From HK1 sp965202875 (GTDB lineage: Bacteria > Pseudomonadota > Gammaproteobacteria > HK1): a stretch of DNA of 64,000 bases. The position numbers and the translations under genes are program-made. The notes below the pieces were generated by a model. It was not told the DNA's origin, did not search any database, and saw only the letters and a program-made list of their open reading frames with translations. The stretch lies in NCBI GenBank assembly GCA_965202875.1, contig OZ241870.1:744001-808000 (forward strand). Reading direction: 5' to 3'. Every line of letters starts with the position of its first letter. Within the stretch, counting starts at the first letter, position 1. Below are positions 33,699 through 44,599 of this stretch, one piece after another.

Positions 33699-35495
33699 AT
33701 GAACGTGAGCGCGCCCGGGCGTGGAGCCGCCCCGAGACCGCCGGATGCGGTCATGCGGCTTGCGCGCATGGGAGCCGCCTTTCCGACGCGGCTCAGCTTC
33801 ATGCGCGGCCTGATCCGCCACATGCATCGGGAGCGCTGGCGGATCGAGGCGACGCGGTTCGACCTGGACGACGACGGGTACGGCACCGCCGTCTACACGG
33901 TGACGACGCCGTGCCGGCAATACAGCCTGATCGGCTGTTCCCACCACCTGGAGCCGGAGCGGCGCACGGACCGGGTGATCGCCGAAGCGTGGGACGCGAC
34001 GTTCTCCCTGTTCGACGGCGTGCCGGCCGAGGCCGACGTCCTGCGCCTGGCGGCGGAGGCGCCGCGGCAGGAGGCCGGCCGATACCTGGCCTCGGAGCTC
34101 GTGCTGAGCCGCGCGAACAAGAGCGTGAGGCTCTTCGACCACGTGGTCGACAACCTGTCGCAAGGCCGCCAGCCAACCCCCGTGTTCCTGCGCGCGACCG
34201 GATACCTCATGCGTACCACCGCGGTCTACGGCAACGGCAAGTTCGGCATGAGCGACCGCACCCGCTACGCCGGGCGGCCGGAGCTCGCCGGCCCGTTCCG
34301 CGCCGAGCTGCTGTGCGTATACCTGATCCGTTGCTTCGCCTTCGATCTGGTGGAGCATCTGGCGCGGCGGCGGAACCCCGAAGGGTACACGCGGCTCGAC
34401 CCGCGGCTGAAGCGCCATCTCGGCATCGGCAACGCCACGGGCCTCGGCATGGACCCGTTCCTGGTGAGCCATCCGGTGCTGATCCACCGCTGGTTCCATG
34501 CGCGCGAGACGGCGCTCGCCAGGATCCGCGCCCTGCGCAGCGTCGCGGCGGCCGAGGTTGCGCGCTTCCGCGCCCTGCTGCATCGCGCGCGGCGCCACGC
34601 CGCCGAGTGGCAGGTGGAGGACGAGATCCAGACCGGCCGTATCGCGAGGTTGCACGACGATTTCCGGGCCATCGACGGCTGGACCGGGGACACGGCCGCT
34701 CTCCTGGCCCGCGAGGCCCCCTGGGATTGGCTGTACCGCCGGGCGGCCGGGGGATGCTCGCTGGAAGGCCAGGAGCTCCTGGTCTCGCTGCTGCTGGAGC
34801 CTTACGGATCGATCGTGGACGAGCTCGCAGAAGGGCTGGAGGTCGATGGCGAGGAGAGGTTCGATCCGGCCATGACCGCCGCCGAAATGCGCGACCTGAT
34901 CGAACGCCACTACGGCTGGGCGCTGGCGTACGACTTCTCCCGCCCGAAGGCGAGCCACTACTTCTGGTACTACTCCGAAGAAAAGATCGAGCCGCGGCGA
35001 GGCGAGCGCCACTCGGAGCCCGGCGCCGATCGGGAGATGCCGATCGCGGTCGTGCGGGACGTCGGCCGGCTCGCCGCGGCGCTGGGCACCGCGGCCGGGG
35101 ACGAGGCCATGGCCTCGTTCCTGGCGCGTCATGCGGCGCTGCGCCACGTCGCGCGGCGGGTGCAGATCGGCGCGCGCCACCCCTATGCCGAGATCCGCGA
35201 CAACCTGATCGGCATCGGCTGCCGGCCCATCGACCTTCTGCGCGGCAAGCTCGCCTGTTTCGGCGCCTCGAAGTTCGATCCGAAGTCGGACCTGTGGACG
35301 CGGATCACCCTGTACCAGGGGGCGCCGACCCCGGACCGGCTCCCGGCCTGGACCGGGACGAGATCCGCCGCTGGTACAACGGCTATTGCTGGCTCGGGGA
35401 GGAGAAGGTCTACAACCCCTTCGACATCCTGCTGCTGTTCGGCACCCGCAAGTTCAAGGCGCACTGGTTCGAGACCGGGACGCCGACGTTCCTGA
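33699..35495 (+). CDS. large conserved-looking protein of unknown function, 3' end replaced
   Basis: I do not recognise this protein. From ATG 33699 there are about 545 residues of well-behaved coding sequence up to ~35340. It is mixed alpha/beta with no membrane segments or signal peptide, and is rich in arginine, histidine and aromatic residues. Segments that look constrained include RFDLDDDGYGTAVYTV, LIRCFAFDLVEHLAR, MRDLIERHYGWALAYDFSRP and HYFWYYSEEKIEPRRGE. At ~35342 the frame enters, out of phase, the 3' half of an AAA-ATPase gene and ends at 35495, so its natural C-terminus is lost or very short. It sits between CoA-transferase/M20 debris and the ATPase copies. Confidence 0.55.
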   Translation: MNVSAPGRGAAPRPPDAVMRLARMGAAFPTRLSFMRGLIRHMHRERWRIEATRFDLDDDGYGTAVYTVTTPCRQYSLIGCSHHLEPERRTDRVIAEAWDATFSLFDGVPAEADVLRLAAEAPRQEAGRYLASELVLSRANKSVRLFDHVVDNLSQGRQPTPVFLRATGYLMRTTAVYGNGKFGMSDRTRYAGRPELAGPFRAELLCVYLIRCFAFDLVEHLARRRNPEGYTRLDPRLKRHLGIGNATGLGMDPFLVSHPVLIHRWFHARETALARIRALRSVAAAEVARFRALLHRARRHAAEWQVEDEIQTGRIARLHDDFRAIDGWTGDTAALLAREAPWDWLYRRAAGGCSLEGQELLVSLLLEPYGSIVDELAEGLEVDGEERFDPAMTAAEMRDLIERHYGWALAYDFSRPKASHYFWYYSEEKIEPRRGERHSEPGADREMPIAVVRDVGRLAAALGTAAGDEAMASFLARHAALRHVARRVQIGARHPYAEIRDNLIGIGCRPIDLLRGKLACFGASKFDPKSDLWTRITLYQGAPTPDRLPAWTGTRSAAGTTAIAGSGRRRSTTPSTSCCCSAPASSRRTGSRPGRRRS

Positions 35496-36181
35496 TCGAT
35501 GCCTTGCTCAAGCGCAAGGTCGATGCCGCGACACTCGAAGATCGGGTGGCCGGCGAGGCCCTGCTGTCCGCCTTCGACGTGGACCGCATCGCGACGGAGG
35601 CGCTGCTGTTCCAGACCGGCTACCTGACGATCACCGGCGAAGACGACCTCGGCGGGGAGCCGGTCTACCGGCTGGGGTATCCGAACCATGAAGTGCGGCG
35701 AAGCCTGAACGAAAGCCTGCTCCGCGCCATGGCGCCCGAAGATTCCCGACAGACCGCGGCGCTCCTTCGGCTGCGCCGGCTGCTTGGAAGCAACGATTTC
35801 GACGGGCTGGAAGCATTGTTCCGCAGCTTCTTCGCCGGCATTCCTTACGAATGGAATACGAAGAACGACATCGCGCGCTACGAGGGCTACTACGCGAGCG
35901 TGTTCTACTCGTGCTTCGCCGCAGCGGGGCTGGACGTGCGGGTGGAGGACAGCACCAGCCGTGGACGCCTCGACATGGCGGTGCTGCATGACGGCCATGT
36001 GTATGTGTTCGAGTACAAGACGGTGGAGAAGGCGCCGGAGGGGAAGGCGACGGCCCAGATCAAGGAGAAGGGCTACGCGGACAAGTACCGCCATCTCGGC
36101 CGGCCGATCCACCTGATCGGGGTGGAGTTCAGCCGCGAGGACCGCAACGTCGCCGCCTTCGAGGTGGAGAGGGCCGCGTAG
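35343..36181 (+). pseudogene. 3' half of an AAA-ATPase/PD-(D/E)XK protein, copy 1
   Basis: Encodes the C-terminal ~280 residues of the AAA-ATPase_like + PDDEXK_9 family: LDRDEIRRWYNGYCW, GYPNHEVRRSLNESLL and a nuclease-like end with RLDMAVLHDGHVYVFEYKTVE. There is no start of its own; the sequence begins abruptly at GGCCTGGACCGGGACGAG, the point where similarity to the second copy (39703-40544) also begins. The two 3' halves are nearly identical, so a recombination event probably joined this half to the unknown gene upstream. Confidence 0.75.
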
Positions 36182-37169
36182 ACCGGCGGCGCGAAGAATG
36201 GCGCGGGTGATCCGGGTGATCGACATCATCCCGACCGGACCTCGCGGACGCCGCCGCAATGGCCGTCATGACGGAGCAACCGCTTCGGCTCGATGAGCGC
36301 CACTCCCCGCTCTTTGGGCTTCCGGCGGCGGCGGGCGCATAATCGGGACATCGGCATCGGCGAGGGCGCGGGGACGCAATCGATGACACGGATGGAGACG
36401 GGTTCGGACCCGCGCACAGCGCGGCGGAAGCTGCCCATCGGCATCCAGACCTTCCGCACGATCCGGGAGGACGGCTGCTACTACGTGGACAAGACCGCCT
36501 ACGTCCAGCGGCTGGCGGACGAGGGTACGCACTACTTCCTCTCCCGTCCCAGGCGTTTCGGCAAGAGCCTGCTGCTGGATACGCTCAAGGAGCTGTTCGA
36601 GGGCAGCGAGGAGCTGTTCCGGGGGCTTGCCGTCCACGACCGGTGGGACTGGAGCGTGCGCCGCCCGGTGCTGCGGCTGGACTTCGGCGCCGGCGACTTC
36701 GAGAAGCCCGACTACCTGCGGGAAGAAGTCGCGGCGCAATTCGAAGACATCGAGACACAGGCGGGTATCAGTCCTGGCGACGCGAGCGCGCCCATCCGCT
36801 TCCGCCGGCTCATCCGGGCGTTGCACGAGCGCGCGGGGTAGCGGGTGGCGATCCTGGTGGACGAGTACGACAAGCCGATCCTCGATGCGCTGGCGTCGCC
36901 GGAGGTCGCCCGCGCCAACCGCAACTTCCTGCGCGGGCTGTACTCGGCTATCAAGCAGAGCGACGCGCACGTGAAGTTCACGCTGCTGACGGGGGTGAGC
37001 AGGTTCTCGAAGGTGGGCATCTTCTCCGGTCTGAACAACCTCCGTGACGGGGTAGAGTCGACGACTGGCGCGGTGGCGTCAGGTCAGTGGTGGTAGCCGT
37101 TTCCCGGCGGCTTTCGCAGTACCGGTGCCTCGCTCCACGCCATTGCTCCGTTTCCAGTCGCCGCTCATC

Positions 37170-37202
<33 letters not shown>

Positions 37203-37212
37203 TCGGACGAGA

Positions 37213-37569
37213 TCATGCCTTCGCCCACGGAAAGCTCGTCGTTCGCACCGCAAGGCGAGTCAGGCCCCTTTCATTCCACAGGCGCTTGTCCGGGAAGTGC
37301 ACGTATCTCCCCGCTCGTCCCTTGTGCTTGCGACACAGCCACTGACGCAGCCGCCGGGTCGCACAACCCTGCGGCAGAGGCGCCAGTCCCCCAAGCCACC
37401 GCTGCACGCCTCGCGCGAACCGATAGCCGGGAGCTTCCTTCGCTTTCGCATGTAGCGCCGCCTGGAGTCTCCGAACCCGTTCCGGGGCGGTTAGGCTCGC
37501 ACCAGTCCCCATCTCCCTTCCTCCTTCTTGCGCCCCTCTCGAACCAAGGCCCCTTCCCTCCACCGGCAT
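37213..37569 (-). pseudogene. group II intron reverse transcriptase/maturase, internal deletion
   Basis: 118 residues that join the two extremes of an intron-encoded protein. The beginning, LTAPERVRRLQAALHAKAKE, matches the RT N-terminus. After about ten residues it jumps to LRQWLCRKHKGRAG and FPDKRLWNERGLTRL, the maturase/C-terminal domain, ending FPWAKA. The fingers-palm domain with YADD is missing, so no reverse transcriptase activity is possible. The frame stayed open across the deletion. Confidence 0.8.
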
Positions 37570-38202
37570 TACCCGGCTTCCCCGGTACTACGGGCCTCTC
37601 CGCCACCCCGACCGGCCCGGCCTGCCCCTCGCGGGGGTCCGGTTGGCGTGTGCCGCGCCACCGTCGGGGCTTCCCGTGTTGCGTCCATCCCCCCCTTCTG
37701 TGCGTGCCGCCGCCACTACCCCGGCGGAATCGACCGGTGCGCGCGTCGCTCGCTTCCCGACCGATGCCAGCCTTCCCCGATCTACAGACGGGTCGGCTTC
37801 CGCATCATGAGTTTCGAGGCCTGCTCGGCGTTCACTCACGTTGCGGCCCGCACAGTCGCAGAGCCGCCCTCGGCGGCCCCTTGCACCGAAGTGCTTCAGT
37901 CGATGTCGTTGCCTCCATCAACCGCTCCGATTGCTACCGGCTGGAGCGACAGTTGCCGGGCGGGATTCGCACCCGCTGAGGAATGGCGCCTTTGCACGGC
38001 GCACCGTAGATCTCAAATTGACATTAAGAAGTCTTTGTAACTGATCGAAATCATTGAAGTTGTATATTTTGAAGGGAGAGGAGCTAAAGGGCTCTGGTGA
38101 CAATTTGTCAGGAGCGGGCTCAACGGGGAGGGAAGACGGGGCAGTGAACCTCTGGAACAATGTTTGGTGCGAACCCCAACATCGCCCCGGAGGGCTGCCC
38201 CA

Positions 38203-39594
38203 ATGTCAGTATTTCACGCACCCGCCCATTGCGCCAGCCACAGCGAGCGAGGAGAGCAAGCCCTCGCGCGATTGGTCGAGCAGGTCAACGCCTTGCGAGC
38301 GCGCCCGGTGACGGGGGAGGACTTCGAGGCAGTGGAGCGGGAGCTCCGTGGGCGGTTTGCCGAAGCCGAGCGCGAGGTGGTGGGGGAGACGCTGGAGCGT
38401 CTGGACGTGGACCTGCCATTCGTCGAGATGGAGGGGCGGCGGTACCACCGGGTGCTGCGCAGTCACGCGACGTACACGAGTGCGGGGGGAGCGGTGGGGG
38501 TGCATCGCACGCTGTACCGATGTGGCGGGGAGCGCGCGGTGGCGCCGATGGAGTGGCGTGCGGGGATAGTGGCGGGGCACTGGACGGGGCTGGCGGCGCG
38601 TCAGGCGAGCGTGGTGGTGGCGCACGTGACGCCGCAGGAAGGGGAGGCGGTGTTTCGGGAGTGGGGGCGGATGAGGCCTTCGAAGAGCTCGCTGGACCGG
38701 TTGCCGAAGGAGTTGGGCGCGCGGTGGGAGGGGCAGCGCGAGGCGTTCGAGGCGGCGTTGCGCAAGGGGTGCGCGGTGGCGGAGGAGGCGGTGACGGTGG
38801 CGGTGTCGCTCGATGGGGTGATGGTGCCGATGAAGGATGCGAAGCGGGCGGATGGGAGCTCAGGCTATCAGGAGGCGGGGTGTGGGACGCTCACGACCTA
38901 CGATGCCGAGGGGGAGCGGCTGGAGACGGTGTATGTGGGTCGGATGCCGCAGCCGTGCAAGGAGGCGTTGAAGAAGACGTTGTGCGCGGAGCTTGAGGCG
39001 GTGCTTGCAAAGCGTCCGGACCTGCAGGTGGTCAAGATAGCCGACGGGGCGCATGACAACTGGCGCTATCTTGATACGTTGGCGCCGCAGGGCACGGCGG
39101 TGGTGGACTTCTACCATGCGGCCGAGCAACTGAAGTCGGGACTCGATGCCTGCTATGGACAGGACGATGCGAAGGGGCGGGCGCACTACGAGAAGCTGCG
39201 CCATCTGTTGCGCCATGAGTGCGGCGGCGTGGAGAAGGTGATTCGTTCGCTGAACCATCAACGCAGGAAGCAGCCGAAGAGCAAGCGTATCGCCGAGGTG
39301 TTGGGATACTTCCGCAACCACCGTCACCGCATGGGCTATGCCGAGGCGAAGGCACGGCATCTGCCCATTGGCTCGGGGGTGGTGGAGGCGGCGTGCAAGA
39401 CGTTGGTCACCCAACGGCTGAAGCGTTCGGGGATGCGCTGGCGTCATGCCGGGGGGCAGGCCATCCTGACGCTTCGCGCCCTGATACAAAGTGGGCGGTT
39501 CGATTCGGCCTGGGAGATGCTGTCAGGGACCTACCATCGGGAAGTGACGATTCCCGACAACGTCATACCGTTTCCTTGTAAACGGGCGGCGTGA
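38203..39594 (+). CDS. ISKra4-family transposase
   Basis: 463 residues from ATG 38203 (an upstream in-frame start at 38164 would add 13). The N-terminal region is charged and helical; the DDE-type core shows TVAVSLDGVMVPMKDA, VVKIADGAHDNWRYL and SGVVEAACKTLVTQRLKRSGMRW. It looks full length and undamaged, so this element may still move. Composition differs from the neighbouring genes (very G-rich coding strand), as expected for a transferred element. Confidence 0.88.
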   Translation: MSVFHAPAHCASHSERGEQALARLVEQVNALRARPVTGEDFEAVERELRGRFAEAEREVVGETLERLDVDLPFVEMEGRRYHRVLRSHATYTSAGGAVGVHRTLYRCGGERAVAPMEWRAGIVAGHWTGLAARQASVVVAHVTPQEGEAVFREWGRMRPSKSSLDRLPKELGARWEGQREAFEAALRKGCAVAEEAVTVAVSLDGVMVPMKDAKRADGSSGYQEAGCGTLTTYDAEGERLETVYVGRMPQPCKEALKKTLCAELEAVLAKRPDLQVVKIADGAHDNWRYLDTLAPQGTAVVDFYHAAEQLKSGLDACYGQDDAKGRAHYEKLRHLLRHECGGVEKVIRSLNHQRRKQPKSKRIAEVLGYFRNHRHRMGYAEAKARHLPIGSGVVEAACKTLVTQRLKRSGMRWRHAGGQAILTLRALIQSGRFDSAWEMLSGTYHREVTIPDNVIPFPCKRAA

Positions 39595-39702
39595 TGGATC
39601 AGTTTCAGAGTTACACCCTCCGTGACATCACCCTGGACCCGCGCTACTCCTCGATCTGCGGCTACACCGATGCGGATCTGGACGCGGTGTTCGCGCCGGA
39701 GC

Positions 39703-40556
39703 TGCCCGGCCTGGACCGGGACGAGATACGGCGCTGGTACAACGGCTATTGCTGGCTCGGGGAGGAGAAGGTCTACAACCCCTTCGACATCCTGTTGCTG
39801 TTCGGCACCCGCAAGTTCAAGGCGCACTGGTTCGAGACCGGCACGCCGAGGTTCCTGATCGACACCTTGCTGCGGCGCTGGGTCGCATCCCCGGACCTGG
39901 AGGGCATGATCGGCACCGATACGCTGCTCTCCGCCTTCGACGTGGACAAGATGGCGACGGAGGCGCTGCTGTTCCAGACCGGCTACCTGACGATCACCGG
40001 CGAAGACGACCTCGGCGGGGAGCCGGCCTACCGGCTGGGGTATCCGAACCATGAAGTGCGGCGAAGCCTGAACGAAAGCCTGCTCCGCGCCATGGCGCCC
40101 GAAGATTCCCGACAGACCGCGGCGCTCCTTCGGCTGCGCCGGCTGCTTGGAAGCAACGATTTCGACGGGCTGGAAGCACTGTTCCGCAGCTTCTTCGTCG
40201 GCATTCCCTGTGAATGGCATACGAAGAACGACATCGCACGCTACGAGGGCTACTACGCGAGCGTGTTCTACTCGTGCTTCGCCGCGGCCGGGCTGGACGT
40301 ACGGGTGGAGGAAAGCACCAGCCACGGGCGCCTCGACATGGCGGTGCTGCATGACGGCCACGTCTATCTGTTCGAGTGCAAGACGGTGGAGAAGGCGCCG
40401 GAGGGGAAGGCGATGGCCCAGATCAAGGAGAAGGGCTACGCGGACAAGTACCGTCATCTCGGCCGGCCGATCCACCTGATCGGGGTGGAGTTCAGCCGAG
40501 AGGACCGCAACGTCGCCGCCTTCGAGGTGGAGCGGGCCGCGTAGACCGGCGGTGAG
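39703..40556 (+). repeat. 3' half of AAA-ATPase, direct duplicate of 35343-36194
   Basis: About 850 bp nearly identical to 35343-36194, in the same orientation, continuing a few bases past the stop (TAGACCGGCGG). A variable stretch of ~60 bp lies near the start of each copy (IDALLKRKVDAATLED versus IDTLLRRWVASPDLEG). The pair is a substrate for homologous recombination. Confidence 0.85.
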
Positions 40557-40616
40557 AAGAACCGCACGCAGGATTCGTCGCAGCACGACCGGATCGTCCG
40601 GCGACCGGAGAAGACG

Positions 40617-43600
40617 ATGACCATCGCGCCGCCGCCCCGTATCGACGAGCGCCGCCATGTCGAGAAGCCCTTGCTGGACCAGCTCGCGGGGCTTGGCTGG
40701 GAGATCCTCGACCTCGACAGCACGCAACGTCCGGCGGACACCTTCCGCGAGAGCTTCGCCGAGGTGCTGATGCCGCCCGTGCTGCGCGAACGGATCGGGG
40801 TCATCAACCCGTGGCTGGACGATGACCAGATCGAAGAGGCCGCGAGACGGCTCACCGCCGGCTTTCCGGGGCCGGGGCTCCTGGAGTGCAACCGGCACGT
40901 CCTCGATCTGCTGCTGGAAGGGACCAGCGCCGGGGAGAACCGCCGCACCGGGGAGAAGAGCCCCACCGTCCGCTTCGTGGACTTCGAGCAGCGGGAGAAC
41001 AACCGCTTCATCGCCGTGTGCCAGTGCAAGGTCCGCATCCCCGGGACCGAGCACCACATCGTTCCGGACCTCGTGCTGTTCCTGAACGGCCTGCCGGTGG
41101 TGGTGATCGAGTGCAAGTCGCCCAGGGTGAAGGACGCGATCCCGGAGGCCATCGACCAGCTTCTGCGCTACAGCGATCAGCGCGGCGCGACGGGCGAGGG
41201 CAGCCCGCGCCTCTTCCATTACAACCAGTTCGTGGTGGTGACCTGCCGGCAGGAGGCGCGGTTCGGCACCATCACCACCCACACCGGGAAGCACTTCTAC
41301 CGCTGGACCGATCCCTGGCCGCGCACCGTGGACGACCTGGAGCACGGCGCCGGCGGCCCGAACGATCAGCAGCGGCTCGCCGCCGGGATGCTCGACCCCG
41401 GCAATCTCCTCGACCTCATCCGTACCTTCACCCTGTTCTCGACCAACGACAAGGGCGAGACCATCAAGATCGTCGGGCGCTACCAGCAGTTCCGGGCGGT
41501 GAAGCGGGCCGTCAACCGCTTGCTGGAAGGCCGGAGCCCACGCGCGCGGAGCGGCATCGTCTGGCATACGCAGGGGTCGGGCAAGTCGCTCACGATGATG
41601 TTCATGGTGCGGGAGATGTACCGCCACGCGGCGCTCTCGAAGTGGAAGGTGGTCTTCGTCACCGACCGCACCCAGCTCGAACGGCAGCTCTGCGAGACGA
41701 GCGCGAATGTCGGCTTCACCGTGAAGGTCGCGGACAGCATCGCGACGCTCAAGGCGCTCCTGCGCGCCGACACCTCCGATCTGGTCATGGCCATGATCCA
41801 CAAGTTCCGGGAGGCGGATCTCGAAGAGACCTTCCCCGAGCTGAACCCGAGCCCCTGGATCCTGGTCATGACCGACGAGGCGCACCGCTCCCAGTACCGG
41901 ATGCTCGGCGCGAACCTCGACCGGGCCATCCCCAACGCGACCCGGATCGGCTACACCGGCACGCCGATCGACAAGACCGAGCGGGTGTTCGGCGACTACA
42001 TCGACCGCTACGGCATGCGCCAGGCCGCGAAGGACGGCGTGACGCTCGGCATCGTCTACGAAGGACGTACCCACAAGGCCGAGGTCCCCGACCGTGCCGG
42101 GATGGACGCGGCGTTCGAGGACGTGTTCGGCGAATACGGCCTGCAAGAGCGCCTGCGGATCCTCGGCTACGGCTCGCGGGACGCCTACCTGGAGGCGGAG
42201 CCGACCATCCAGGCGAAGGCGCGGGACATGGTCGGGCACTACCTGACCCACGTGTACCCGAACGGCTACAAGGCGCAGGTGGTGGCCACGTCGCGCGAGG
42301 CGGCCCTTCGTTACCAGAGGCATCTCGACGCGGCGCTCGCGGACGCGGCTGCGAAGCTGGAACGACAGGGCAACCCCGGAAGGCTGGATCCGGAATCACT
42401 CAAGGCCATGCGAACGGCCGTGGTCATCTCCGGCAGCCACAACGATCCGCTGCATCTGAAGGCTCATTCGGACCCGTCCCGGCACGAGGCGGACATCAAG
42501 AGCTTCAAGCTGCCCTTCGGGGGCAAGGACGCCGGTGTGCGCGGCGACACCGGCGTCCTCATCGTCAACAACATGCTGCTCACGGGCTTCGACGCGCCGG
42601 TCGAGCAGGTGCTGTATCTCGACCGGGTGGTCGTCGCCCACAACCTGCTGCAAGCCATCGCGCGGGTGAACCGCGTCGCCGGGGCGTCCAAGGACAAGGG
42701 CTTCGTGGTCGACTACGTCGGCATCGGCTACCACCTCAAGCAGGCGATCGACGGCTACGACGAGCGGGAGCGGAAGGACGTCCTCGATACGCTCAGCTTC
42801 CCCGAAGACGAAGTGCGGGAGCTCGAAGCCGGCTTCGACGCCATCATGGCTCTCCTGCGCCGCCACGGCCTCCACGATTTGAACGACCACGACGCGTTCT
42901 TCGACGCCTTCTACGACGAGGACCTCCGCTTCGAATTCATCTCGGCGTTCAGGACCCTGACCCGATGCCTCAACCTGGTGTTCCCGGCGAAGCAGGCGCT
43001 CGACTACGTACGGGACTACCAGGCCCTGGCCGGGATCGGCGTACTGGCGGGCAAGCACTACCGGGACGGGCGGCTCAGCATGAAGGGGATTCCGCCGAAG
43101 CTGCGGGCCATCACCGACGAGCACCTGGAATCCCGGGGGATCGATGCCAGGGTGCCGCCCATTTCGATCCTCGACGAGCACTTCGTCAGGGAGGTGGCGA
43201 AACGGACCCGCGCGAAGACGAAGGCGGCGGAGATCGAACACGCGATCCGTCACCACCTCGACGTGGAGCTCGACGACGACCCGGATCTCAAGGCGTCGTT
43301 CGCGGAGGCGCTGGCCGCCATCTTCGAGCAATTCCGCGACAACTGGCAGAAGATCCACGAGGAGCTGGAGAAGCTGCGGGCGCGGATCGTCAACGCCCGC
43401 GAGGAGCCGACCTACGGGCTGCATCGCAAGAAGCAGATGCCCTTCTTCCGGATGTTCCGGCGGGAGCTGTTCGGCACGGCTCCGGTCGCCGCCAGGGACG
43501 GCGCCGCCGCCAAAGACGGCGCCGCCACCAAGGACGGCGGAGGCGAATCGAGGTTGGCGGAGACCCCGGCGTTCTATGGAGTGCGCGAGGAAGAGCGCAT

Positions 43601-43706
43601 CAGCCGGCTCGTGGACCTCACGCAGAAGGTGTTTCTCGCTGTCGATCGCGAGCTGCGCCTCACCGGCTTCCGGGACAGCATCCTATCCCGGCCCGGAACC
43701 GGCTGA
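40617..43706 (+). CDS. hsdR: type I restriction endonuclease subunit HsdR, C-terminus frameshifted
   Basis: 1029 residues in this frame. PD-(D/E)XK nuclease motif VVIECKSP with E165 and K167; Walker A TQGSGKSLT with K323; DEAH-type Walker B TDEAHRSQYR at 420-423; GYTGTPID and later helicase motifs including QAIARVNR. HsdR translocates DNA and cuts after encounter with another complex. A shift near 43681 separates the last ~46 residues (NRLKAEVQKTLLAPEFV to the stop at 43843) into the next frame. Effect on activity is unclear, because only the HsdM-interacting tail is lost. Its partners hsdM and hsdS are 14 kb away. Confidence 0.88.
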   Translation: MTIAPPPRIDERRHVEKPLLDQLAGLGWEILDLDSTQRPADTFRESFAEVLMPPVLRERIGVINPWLDDDQIEEAARRLTAGFPGPGLLECNRHVLDLLLEGTSAGENRRTGEKSPTVRFVDFEQRENNRFIAVCQCKVRIPGTEHHIVPDLVLFLNGLPVVVIECKSPRVKDAIPEAIDQLLRYSDQRGATGEGSPRLFHYNQFVVVTCRQEARFGTITTHTGKHFYRWTDPWPRTVDDLEHGAGGPNDQQRLAAGMLDPGNLLDLIRTFTLFSTNDKGETIKIVGRYQQFRAVKRAVNRLLEGRSPRARSGIVWHTQGSGKSLTMMFMVREMYRHAALSKWKVVFVTDRTQLERQLCETSANVGFTVKVADSIATLKALLRADTSDLVMAMIHKFREADLEETFPELNPSPWILVMTDEAHRSQYRMLGANLDRAIPNATRIGYTGTPIDKTERVFGDYIDRYGMRQAAKDGVTLGIVYEGRTHKAEVPDRAGMDAAFEDVFGEYGLQERLRILGYGSRDAYLEAEPTIQAKARDMVGHYLTHVYPNGYKAQVVATSREAALRYQRHLDAALADAAAKLERQGNPGRLDPESLKAMRTAVVISGSHNDPLHLKAHSDPSRHEADIKSFKLPFGGKDAGVRGDTGVLIVNNMLLTGFDAPVEQVLYLDRVVVAHNLLQAIARVNRVAGASKDKGFVVDYVGIGYHLKQAIDGYDERERKDVLDTLSFPEDEVRELEAGFDAIMALLRRHGLHDLNDHDAFFDAFYDEDLRFEFISAFRTLTRCLNLVFPAKQALDYVRDYQALAGIGVLAGKHYRDGRLSMKGIPPKLRAITDEHLESRGIDARVPPISILDEHFVREVAKRTRAKTKAAEIEHAIRHHLDVELDDDPDLKASFAEALAAIFEQFRDNWQKIHEELEKLRARIVNAREEPTYGLHRKKQMPFFRMFRRELFGTAPVAARDGAAAKDGAATKDGGGESRLAETPAFYGVREEERISRLVDLTQKVFLAVDRELRLTGFRDSILSRPGTG

Positions 43707-43858
43707 AGGCGGAGGTCCAGAAGACGCTGCTGGCCCCGGAGTTCGTCTCGCTCCCCGGCATCAGGGAGCACCGGGCGCAGCTCGTGAGCCGCGTCATGGA
43801 GCTCGCGGAACGCAACAACGACCTCATCCTCTACGCGGAATGACCCGGAGCGGGGGCG

Positions 43859-44545
43859 ATGGAGCTACGCTACGCGGTCAAGCGCTCGGGCAGGCGGAAG
43901 AAGCTCACGATCACCGTCGAACGCGACCGGAGCGTGGTCGTGCACGCACCGGCCGCCATGCCGGACGAAGCGATCGGACGGGCCGTGGCAGCGAAGCGGC
44001 AGTGGATCCACGAAAAGACCCGGCACGGCCGGAAGTACCGGACGCCGCCGCACCCGCCCGGCAAGGAGCTGGTCAACGGCGAATCGGCGCTCTACCTGGG
44101 CCGGAGCTACCGGATCGAGCGGGTGAAGGGAGACGCCGGCGGCGAGGTCCGCTTCGACCAGCGCTTCTTCATTCCCGCCGCGCTCCCGGACCACGGGCGG
44201 TCCGCGATGCGGGACTGGTACGTCGCCAGGGCCAGGGAACGCATCCTGCCCCGGGTGGAGCGCCACGCCCACAGCCTCGGGGTGCGCTGCGGCCGGGCGC
44301 GCATCGTCGACAGCCGCTATCGCTGGGGTTCGTGCACCGTGCGGGGCAACGTCAGCTTCAACTGGCGGCTCATCAAGGCGCCGACGTTCGTCATCGACTA
44401 CGTCGTCGTGCACGAGCTCGCGCACCTGATCGAGTCGAACCATACGGATCGATTCTGGGGCATCGTACGCACCCACGCGCCGGGGATGGAAGGCGCGCGG
44501 GCTTGGCTGCGGGAACATGGACAGCTTCTGGAGGAGCTCGTGTAG
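43859..44545 (+). CDS. YgjP/SprT-like zinc metallopeptidase (DUF45)
   Basis: 228 residues. The zinc site is VVHELAHLIESNH (HExxH), preceded by RYRWGSC and SFNWRLIKAP, which define the YgjP/DUF45 family. These proteins are commonly encoded next to type I restriction genes, as here, 15 bp after hsdR, but their substrate is not known. The gene is intact. Confidence 0.88.
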   Translation: MELRYAVKRSGRRKKLTITVERDRSVVVHAPAAMPDEAIGRAVAAKRQWIHEKTRHGRKYRTPPHPPGKELVNGESALYLGRSYRIERVKGDAGGEVRFDQRFFIPAALPDHGRSAMRDWYVARARERILPRVERHAHSLGVRCGRARIVDSRYRWGSCTVRGNVSFNWRLIKAPTFVIDYVVVHELAHLIESNHTDRFWGIVRTHAPGMEGARAWLREHGQLLEELV

Positions 44546-44599
44546 CAGCCGGTAGCCGCCGGAGCCATCGGCAAGAGAAATGGACCCGAATACCGGACC

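Noticed and set aside
38018..38160. Minus-strand small frame in the AT-richer ISKra4 leader
   Set aside because: No conservation or family resemblance; it reads into the intron 5' end and is probably non-coding leader sequence of the element.
40886..43705. Long open frame overlapping hsdR
   Set aside because: Shadow frame; only its last ~46 codons (43706-43843) are meaningful, as the frameshifted HsdR C-terminus.
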